In this document: positions 6,060 through 10,538 of the stretch, in pieces
Layout: every line of letters starts with the position of its first letter
Numbering within the stretch: the stretch's first letter is position 1
Position numbers and translations under genes: made by a program
The notes under the pieces: model-generated
What the model saw: only the letters and a program-made list of their open reading frames with translations
Databases searched by the model: none
What the model was told of the DNA's origin: nothing
Origin: Rhizobium sp. Q54
GTDB taxonomy: Bacteria > Pseudomonadota > Alphaproteobacteria > SMXS01
Assembly: GCA_945872035.1 (NCBI GenBank)
Contig: CAMBYA010000059.1
Location: forward strand, 1 to 10,538
Length of the DNA stretch: 10,538 bases
Reading direction: 5' to 3'

Positions 6060-7433
6060 TTATTCCGCCGCGATAGCGCTTGAGCGCTTCGGCGCGGGGC
6101 GCTTGCCCTCGATGTATTCGTCGATCAACTCGTGATAGCGCCGGATGCGGTGCTCCTGCTTCGCCAGGTACACGCCCTTGTAGGCGCGGCTGCGGAAGCC
6201 CAGCTGCTGGCCGGTGGTGATGCCCATGTCCTGGTCGATCAGGTTCGACAGGCTTCTGTCCAGATAGTTGAACACCTCGTGCTCTACCTCGGCGTCGCGT
6301 TCCACCGGGCCGTTGATGGTCATGACCGGCGTGGTCAGGCCCTCGGGCGCCGGCGCGTACCACCAGTTGTCGAACAGGCACTGGCCCGGATCGGTCGGGT
6401 GCGGCCTTGCGCGCAGGAAGTGGAAGCCGTCCGCCCACACCGACACCGCGAAGTTCGGGAACAGGGTGTAGTGATAGGTGTCGGTGAGCTGGTGGTCCTT
6501 CAGATTGTCGAACTGGGTGTACCCCATCTCCTTGCCCTTGACGCGCATGGCCTTCTGCAGCGCCTCGCGGGTCTCGAACTCGCGGCCGCCCCGGAAGTCG
6601 TCGGGGTTCAGGCCCCACTGCTCCAGCATGAACGCCAGGCCCGGCTTCAGCAGTTCCTCGCCGCGCTTGGCCAGCGAGTGCGACGGCGTGCCGGACTGCA
6701 TCCACATGCGGTTGTGGCCCTCTTCCGACATGTCGAACTGGGTCCACTGGTAGTTCTCTTCCACCACGCCGTCGACCTGCGGATGGACGGTGGGCAGGTG
6801 ATAGGACTCGTTGAAATTGTCGAGGACCACTTTCCAGTTGCAAGGAACTGTGGCGGTCAGCGCCAGGTAGCGCTTCCATGTGTGGATCTCGTAGTCCGAC
6901 CAGTCGTCCCAGATCGGGCCGAGGAATTCCTTCAACGACACGCAGTCCGGATCCATGTTGACCCAGATGAAGCCGGCGAAGGTGTCGCAGGCGATCTCGT
7001 TGAGGGTCAGCTTGCCGCAGGGGTCGCCTTCCGGGAAATCCTCGGGGTCCAGCGCGAAGGTCAGGCTGCCGTCGATCTCCCAGCGCCAGCCGTGATACGG
7101 GCAGGTGAAGGCGTCGACCGTTCCCAGCTCGTTGAACACCAGCCGCGCGCCGCGATGCTGGCAGACGTTGTAGAACGCCTTGATGGACATGTCCTGCTGG
7201 CGGACCATCAGGATGGACTCGGGACCGACTTCTTCCTGCTGGTAGTCGCCCGGTTCGGGGATCTCGTCCTCGCGGCCCAGCAGCAGCCATACCTTGGTCC
7301 ACATGTTCTCCCACTCCTGGTGGAAGAACTCCTTCGAATGGTAGCGGTAGCCGGGAATGCTGTGGCCCTTCAGTTTCGGATCGGGCCACTTCTCGGCGGG
7401 CTGTGCGTACCAGCTTTCGGGGCGGGCGGTCAT
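6060..7433 (-). CDS. Rieske non-heme iron oxygenase, alpha subunit (paralogue 3, mosaic)
   Basis: A 457-residue catalytic subunit of a Rieske oxygenase. GGGAG lies 9 bases before the ATG at 7433. Rieske ligands are C91, H93, C111 and H114. Iron ligands are H212 and H217, with D400 or D402 as the likely third; E209 takes the bridging position. Residues about 31-140 follow paralogue 2 almost word for word (YHSKEFF, QQEEVGPESILMVRQ, LGTVDAFTCPYHGWRWEIDG). From about 145 onward it follows paralogue 1 instead (EIACDTFAGFIWVN, EGHNRMWMQSG, DNWWYAPAPEG, GPVERDAEVEH, AKQEHRIRR, EGKRPAPKR). Gene conversion or recombination is a plausible cause. It is separated from the other two paralogues by the plus-strand sigma factor block. 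The substrate is unknown. Confidence 0.93.
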   Translation of the reverse strand: MTARPESWYAQPAEKWPDPKLKGHSIPGYRYHSKEFFHQEWENMWTKVWLLLGREDEIPEPGDYQQEEVGPESILMVRQQDMSIKAFYNVCQHRGARLVFNELGTVDAFTCPYHGWRWEIDGSLTFALDPEDFPEGDPCGKLTLNEIACDTFAGFIWVNMDPDCVSLKEFLGPIWDDWSDYEIHTWKRYLALTATVPCNWKVVLDNFNESYHLPTVHPQVDGVVEENYQWTQFDMSEEGHNRMWMQSGTPSHSLAKRGEELLKPGLAFMLEQWGLNPDDFRGGREFETREALQKAMRVKGKEMGYTQFDNLKDHQLTDTYHYTLFPNFAVSVWADGFHFLRARPHPTDPGQCLFDNWWYAPAPEGLTTPVMTINGPVERDAEVEHEVFNYLDRSLSNLIDQDMGITTGQQLGFRSRAYKGVYLAKQEHRIRRYHELIDEYIEGKRPAPKRSSAIAAE

Positions 7434-7498
7434 ATGGTCGGTCTCCCAGTTTCGTTCATGCGCTCAAGAGCGGGTAATATGCCATAAGTTCGCGCAAA

Positions 7499-7533
7499 CA
7501 GGCGAGTCTGCCTGTAACGGGCAAACTCACCTG
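7499..7533 (-). terminator. Imperfect hairpin between the 80-residue gene and oxygenase 3
   Basis: CAGGCGAGT (7499-7507) pairs with ACTCACCTG (7525-7533) with one mismatch. An inner stem, TGCC with GGCA (7509-7512 with 7520-7523), extends it around GTAAC. On the minus strand it is followed by TTTGCG. It lies about 60 bases past the stop at 7596 and may be a weak terminator, implying that oxygenase 3 has its own promoter. Confidence 0.45.
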
Positions 7534-7577
7534 CTTGGATACCTGCTGCTACTGGATGAATCGGGAGCGCCGCCTCT

Positions 7578-7607
7578 CGGTCAGCTCTCCGGCGGTCAGC
7601 TCTCCGG
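7578..7607. repeat. 15-bp perfect tandem duplication over a stop codon
   Basis: CGGTCAGCTCTCCGG occurs twice in direct succession (7578-7592 and 7593-7607). The second copy contains the stop codon (7596-7598, minus strand) of the 80-residue gene. Because the unit is a multiple of three, the first copy carries a second in-frame TGA 15 bases further downstream. Confidence 0.9.
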
Positions 7608-7838
7608 CTTGTTCTCGATCACGACGCCGGAGCCCTTCAGGGCGGCCGCCGCGGCCTCGATGGCCTTGCCGCCGTCGATGCCGTTGTAGCGAAGCTCCGC
7701 GTTGACGTTCGGCGTGAGCCAGCGCGGCTTCAGGCCAGTGGCGCCGGCGCGGAGCAGGGCGGCGGACGCCAACTCCAGGTGGACAGGTGTCAGCCTGGCG
7801 ATGCCATGTGTGGCGCGGAAAGTCATGGTCTCGGACAT
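7596..7838 (-). CDS. Small protein resembling the SerB N-terminal domain
   Basis: An 80-residue protein with a strong AAGGAG site, 6 bases before the ATG at 7838. I do not recognise an exact family. The pattern LTPVHLELASAALLRAGA, then a W-L pair (residues 40-41) and a helix-rich AIEAAAAALKG before GVVIENKP, resembles the small N-terminal domain of alphaproteobacterial phosphoserine phosphatase SerB. In SerB that domain is followed by the catalytic DMDST motif, which is absent here. If correct, this is a free-standing ACT-like regulatory domain; the resemblance is from memory and unaligned. No signal peptide or membrane segment is seen. It lies 82 bases downstream of oxygenase 4, probably in one transcript driven by the FNR-box promoter. 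Confidence 0.7.
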   Translation of the reverse strand: MSETMTFRATHGIARLTPVHLELASAALLRAGATGLKPRWLTPNVNAELRYNGIDGGKAIEAAAAALKGSGVVIENKPES

Positions 7839-7880
7839 CTCGGTCTCCTTGGTATCGGGAATCGCGGCGGCGGGGAGCCG

Positions 7881-7913
7881 GCGGCCGCGGCAGCGTCAGG
7901 CTGCCGCGGCCGC
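7881..7913. other. 14-bp perfect GC-only-rich hairpin within a putative operon
   Basis: GCGGCCGCGGCAGC (7881-7894) pairs perfectly with GCTGCCGCGGCCGC (7900-7913) around GTCAG. It lies between the stop of oxygenase 4 (7921) and the start of the 80-residue gene (7838). No T-tract follows on either strand. In RNA it would be extremely stable and could block 3' decay, attenuate transcription or set unequal expression of the two genes. Confidence 0.8.
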
Positions 7914-7920
7914 GCCGGCC

Positions 7921-9225
7921 CTAGCGGTCGTTGGCGTAGTGTCCGTTGATGTAGTCCATCACGGTCTTGTGCATGTGGCGGATGCGGCGCTCCTGGTTGG
8001 AGATCCACAGGCCTTCGAAAGACGCCGAGTGCATGCCCTTCTGGACGTGCGGCAGGTTGACCGAGTCCTGGTCGAGCACCAGGCCCAGCGACCGCTCGCC
8101 GTGCTTGACATGCTCGTGGTCCGGCAGCGGCGGACGGTTCTTGCCTTTCGGCGCCCGCTGGAACATGCGGACGTCGAAATACATCTTGTCCGGATCGGTC
8201 TCGTGCGGCCGCTGGCGGAAGAACAGCGCGCTCTCCGCATGGATATTCATCGTGATGTTGGGGAAGATGTAATAGTGGTAGTCGTCCGATAGCTGGTCGT
8301 CGTTGAAATCGGTATAGTCGAAGCCGAGCTTCTCCTGGTTGGCCCGCTTGTAGACCTGCACGGCGCGGCGCACGTCCGACACCCGGCCCTTGAACTCGTC
8401 CGGGTCCATGCCGAGGGCGCGCAACTCGCCGGCCAGCGCCTCGGGCACCTCCTCCAGCACCTCGCCGATGCGCGGGCTGTAGGTCTTGAACGGCACCAGA
8501 TAGCGGTTGTGGCGCTCATAGAGGTCGATCTGCACGTCGACATCGTCGATGGTGTAGAACAGCTCCGGATGGATGCCCTGGACGTGGTAGACCTCGTTGA
8601 AGGCGTCGACGGACGTTTTCCAGTTGCAGTCCCACTCCACGGTCACGTCCATGGTCGTGTACATGTCCTGGAGATTGTAGGGATCCAGATGCTTCTGGAT
8701 GGGGCCGAGATACTCCGACAGCGGCTCGGCGTCGGGGTTCAGGTTGAACCACACGAATCCGCCCCAGCTTTCGGTGCGGACGGTTTTCAGGCTCAGCTTC
8801 CCGGACGGGCAGCCCTGGTGGAAATCCTGCTCGTCCGGCACGTTGATCAGCTTGCCGGTCAGGTCGTATTCCCAGAAATGATAGGCGCAGACGAGCGACT
8901 GGGAGTTGCCGCACCCGTCGAACTTCACCCGGTTGCCGCGGTGATTGCAGATGTTGTACATCGTCCGCGCTTTGCCATCCTCACCGCGCACGATCAGCAG
9001 TGACTCCTCGCCGATCTCGGTGGTCACGTAGTCGCCGACCTCCGGGATTTCCTCCTCGCGGCAGCCGATGAGCCAGACCTTGGTCCACATCCGCTCCCAT
9101 TCGAGCTTCATGAACTCCGGCGAGATGTAGCGGTCCTTCGGGATGACCTCGGACCCCATTGCCGGTTCGGGCGCCTTCTCTACCGGCGTCCACACACTTT
9201 CCTTAACCCTTACGATCGCAACCAT
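7921..9225 (-). CDS. Rieske non-heme iron oxygenase, alpha subunit (divergent, FNR-box preceded)
   Basis: The start at 9225 (434 residues, MVAIVRVKES) is chosen because GAGGAG lies 7 bases upstream. An in-frame ATG at 9285 overlaps the FNR box and has no ribosome-binding site. Rieske ligands are C93, H95 (CNHRGN), C113 and H116, but the second half reads CAYHFW instead of the usual CPYHGW. Iron ligands are H214 and H219 in NEVYHVQGIHP, with D385 or D387 as the third; E211 takes the bridging position. It lacks the long identical blocks that link the other three oxygenases, yet keeps their architecture (MWTKVWL near residue 47, DQLSDDYHYYIFPN near 309-322). It is followed by the 80-residue gene and preceded by the regulator gene. 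No electron-transfer partner is nearby and the substrate is unknown. Confidence 0.92.
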   Translation of the reverse strand: MVAIVRVKESVWTPVEKAPEPAMGSEVIPKDRYISPEFMKLEWERMWTKVWLIGCREEEIPEVGDYVTTEIGEESLLIVRGEDGKARTMYNICNHRGNRVKFDGCGNSQSLVCAYHFWEYDLTGKLINVPDEQDFHQGCPSGKLSLKTVRTESWGGFVWFNLNPDAEPLSEYLGPIQKHLDPYNLQDMYTTMDVTVEWDCNWKTSVDAFNEVYHVQGIHPELFYTIDDVDVQIDLYERHNRYLVPFKTYSPRIGEVLEEVPEALAGELRALGMDPDEFKGRVSDVRRAVQVYKRANQEKLGFDYTDFNDDQLSDDYHYYIFPNITMNIHAESALFFRQRPHETDPDKMYFDVRMFQRAPKGKNRPPLPDHEHVKHGERSLGLVLDQDSVNLPHVQKGMHSASFEGLWISNQERRIRHMHKTVMDYINGHYANDR

Positions 9226-9284
9226 GCCCGCACTCCTCACGATAGGTGGTGCGTCCTTGATGGTCCGACTGCGCCGACCGGGCA

Positions 9285-9298
9285 TTGATTTGAATCAA
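9285..9298 (-). promoter_or_regulatory. Perfect FNR box upstream of oxygenase 4
   Basis: TTGAT-TTGA-ATCAA matches all ten half-site bases. Its centre lies about 66 bases before the chosen start at 9225. Class II geometry would put transcription start near 9250, giving a roughly 25-base leader that holds the GAGGAG site. The regulator gene immediately upstream on the same strand is the obvious candidate reader. Confidence 0.8.
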
Positions 9299-9350
9299 GC
9301 GCGCGTGCTGAAAAAATGAGGAGAGGAGGCGGAGGCGGCAGAAATCCGCG

Positions 9351-9386
9351 AAGCGCCCGCCTGGGAAACGCCTTTGTCGGGCGCTT
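9351..9386 (-). terminator. Hairpin downstream of the FNR-type gene
   Basis: AAGCGCCCG (9351-9359) pairs perfectly with CGGGCGCTT (9378-9386) around an 18-base loop. The stem begins only 3 bases after the stop codon at 9390-9392. No T-tract follows on the minus strand, so terminator activity is uncertain. Confidence 0.45.
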
Positions 9387-9389
9387 GCG

Positions 9390-10124
9390 TCAGAGGCCTT
9401 CGGCGATTTCCTCGAGGCCCTGCGCGTCCAGAATGATCACCTTGTTGGCGTGCTCGAGCCTGATCAGTCCGTCGTTGCGGAGCCGGGTGAAGGTGCGGCT
9501 CACCGTCTCGATGGTCGTGCCGAGATAGTCGGCGATGTCGGTCCGCCCCATCGGCAGATCGATGCTCGGCTTGGTCTGCCCGCAGCGGATCGCCTCCTGG
9601 TATTGCCGCCACAGGAAGGACGCGACTCGCTCCAGCGGGGTCTTGCGGCCAAGCAGCAGCATCTGTTCCTGCGCATCGCCGAGTTCATCGGCGGCGATGT
9701 CGAGGAGCCTCGTCTTGAGCGGCGGCAGTTCGTCGAGCAGTGCCAGCAGCCTATCGCGGGGAAAGCGGCACAGCTTGACCGGGCCGATCGCCTCGGCCGA
9801 ACAGACATAGGCGCCGTGGGTGGCCAGGCCCAGCATGCCGCCCGGATAGACAAACCCGATGATCTGCCGGCGCCCGTTCGCCAGCGTCTTCGCGAGCCTG
9901 ACATGGCCGGAGGTAAGGTTGAAGATGTAGGCCGGCTCGTCGCCCTGCTCGAAAATCGTCGCACCTGCGTCGTACTTTTTTTCCGTTACGATCGAGGCGA
10001 GCCGCTGGAGTTCGTTATTGTCCAGCGCGGAGCAGGCGGCGACTCCGCGCACCTGGCACGCATCGCACAGTCCCGAGCGCGGGACTATCCTGAGCGGTGA
10101 AATCGTTTGGGCTGATCCTTGCAC
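9390..10124 (-). CDS. FNR/FixK-family oxygen-sensing transcription regulator (FnrN/FnrL-like)
   Basis: A 244-residue Crp-Fnr regulator that should hold an oxygen-labile [4Fe-4S] cluster and bind TTGAT-N4-ATCAA when oxygen is low. C20, C23 and C31 form the N-terminal C-x2-C-x7-C motif typical of alphaproteobacterial FnrN/FnrL proteins. C119 in VKLCRFPRDRL aligns with the fourth ligand, Cys122 of E. coli FNR. A cyclic-nucleotide-binding-like beta domain spans about 35-120, a dimer helix about 122-160 and the helix-turn-helix about 190-215. The recognition helix contains E206, S209 and R210 (ETVSR), the residues that read TTGAT. The start is GTG at 10124, supported by AAAGGA 8 bases upstream. 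No perfect FNR box lies in its own short upstream region, so autoregulation is not evident. Confidence 0.93.
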   Translation of the reverse strand: MQGSAQTISPLRIVPRSGLCDACQVRGVAACSALDNNELQRLASIVTEKKYDAGATIFEQGDEPAYIFNLTSGHVRLAKTLANGRRQIIGFVYPGGMLGLATHGAYVCSAEAIGPVKLCRFPRDRLLALLDELPPLKTRLLDIAADELGDAQEQMLLLGRKTPLERVASFLWRQYQEAIRCGQTKPSIDLPMGRTDIADYLGTTIETVSRTFTRLRNDGLIRLEHANKVIILDAQGLEEIAEGL

Positions 10125-10257
10125 CCCTGACGTCCTTTCTTCCGGGCCGTTGGCTCGGAACGACGTCAGATTGCCTCATATTGGTGCCGGGCAACAAGAA
10201 GTTCTATGCCCCGATCCCCGGGCGGGCCTCAGGAAAGATGCGCGCGGTGGCGCGGGT

Positions 10258-10431
10258 TCAGGCAGCCTGCCGGTGGATATAGTGCTCCGCTTCCTCCTGG
10301 GGCTTCTCCCAGGACTCCAGAATTTCCTCCCGCCGCTTCATGTAACCGCGTAACTGGGTGACGATCCAGCCCATCACCAGGAAGGTGAACACCAGAACGG
10401 GGATGACCAGAACCATTTCGTCGTGTGGCAT
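10258..10431 (-). CDS. 57-residue single-pass membrane protein behind an FNR box
   Basis: I do not recognise this family. The start at 10431 (MPHDEMVL) is preferred because GGAG lies 6 bases upstream. The in-frame ATG at 10443 would add MERT and has no convincing site. Residues about 6-24 form one membrane helix (MVLVIPVLVFTFLVMGWIV), followed by a basic QLRGYMKRREE segment and an acidic, probably helical tail. Topology is likely a short outside N-terminus and a cytoplasmic tail. It is the first minus-strand gene before the FNR-type regulator (134-base gap). The FNR box upstream points to low-oxygen expression. Small subunits of respiratory complexes or PspB-like proteins have similar size, but no specific motif supports either. 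Confidence 0.7.
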   Translation of the reverse strand: MPHDEMVLVIPVLVFTFLVMGWIVTQLRGYMKRREEILESWEKPQEEAEHYIHRQAA

Positions 10432-10488
10432 CGTGCGCTCCATCGCTAGAAGACGTCGAAACGGTGCGCGCCGCCGCCTGTCCGGGCA

Positions 10489-10502
10489 TTGATTTCGGTC
10501 AA
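10489..10502 (-). promoter_or_regulatory. FNR box upstream of the 57-residue membrane protein
   Basis: TTGAT-TTCG-GTCAA matches the consensus at nine of ten half-site bases. Its inner edge is 57 bases from the chosen start at 10431, nearly the same distance (59 bases) as between the FNR box and the start of oxygenase 4. Class II geometry would give transcription start near 10454 and a leader of about 23 bases. Confidence 0.72.
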
Positions 10503-10538
10503 GGGAAAAAGCACCGGCCCGAAACCGGGATCAGGCCC

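Noticed and set aside
5683..7389. 568-residue minus-strand frame overlapping oxygenase 3
   Set aside because: It runs in another frame across the convergent gene, the terminator and oxygenase 3, with R/P/G-rich composition and no recognisable domain.
7461..7472. CGCTC-AA-GAGCG inverted repeat upstream of oxygenase 3
   Set aside because: The five-base arms are short and GC-rich and no second copy is seen, so it cannot be separated from chance.
7512..7528. CTGT-N9-ACTC upstream of oxygenase 3, matching the spacing of the element shared by paralogues 1 and 2
   Set aside because: Only a few bases agree, and they fall inside the imperfect hairpin 7499-7533, so the match is better explained by chance.
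9226..9285. N-terminal extension of oxygenase 4 starting at the ATG at 9285
   Set aside because: The extension overlaps the FNR box and has no ribosome-binding site, while the ATG at 9225 has GAGGAG at ideal spacing.

Overview
The base composition (GC-rich coding DNA), the ORF style and the protein families suggest an alphaproteobacterial chromosome. Supporting families are an FnrN/FnrL-like regulator with a C-x2-C-x7-C cluster motif, an ECF sigma factor, a small glycine/hydrophobic protein resembling DUF3309, and several stand-alone Rieske oxygenase subunits. No species can be named from the window.

Layout from left to right. Bases 1-98 hold an inverted pair of a dispersed palindromic repeat. 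Bases 231-1601 and 1747-3132 (minus strand) are two paralogous Rieske non-heme iron oxygenase alpha subunits. Each has its own promoter-like element, and each ends in the same C(UUCG)G terminator. Bases 3133-3599 are a long intergenic region with a very AT-rich core and a perfect FNR box. Bases 3600-5941 are a plus-strand block: an ECF sigma factor, an exported SH3-like protein with a 66-bp tandem-repeat tail, a 54-residue DUF3309-like peptide, and an 80-residue two-helix membrane protein. Bases 6060-7433 (minus) are a third close paralogue of the oxygenases, again with the same terminator. Bases 7596-7838 (minus) encode an 80-residue protein that resembles the N-terminal domain of SerB. Bases 7921-9225 (minus) are a fourth, more divergent Rieske oxygenase with a perfect FNR box just upstream. 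Bases 9390-10124 (minus, GTG start) are an oxygen-sensing FNR-type regulator. Bases 10258-10431 (minus) encode a 57-residue single-pass membrane protein, also behind an FNR box.

How they may work together: the regulator has all four cluster cysteines and the E-x2-S-R recognition helix expected to read TTGAT-N4-ATCAA. Three matching boxes lie upstream of the fourth oxygenase, the sigma factor and the small membrane protein. The window therefore looks like a local low-oxygen regulon interleaved with an expanded family of oxygenases. The oxygenases have intact metal ligands, but no ferredoxin, reductase or beta subunit is present, so electrons must come from elsewhere. Substrates cannot be told from the sequence. 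One paralogue (6060-7433) looks like a mosaic of the other two.
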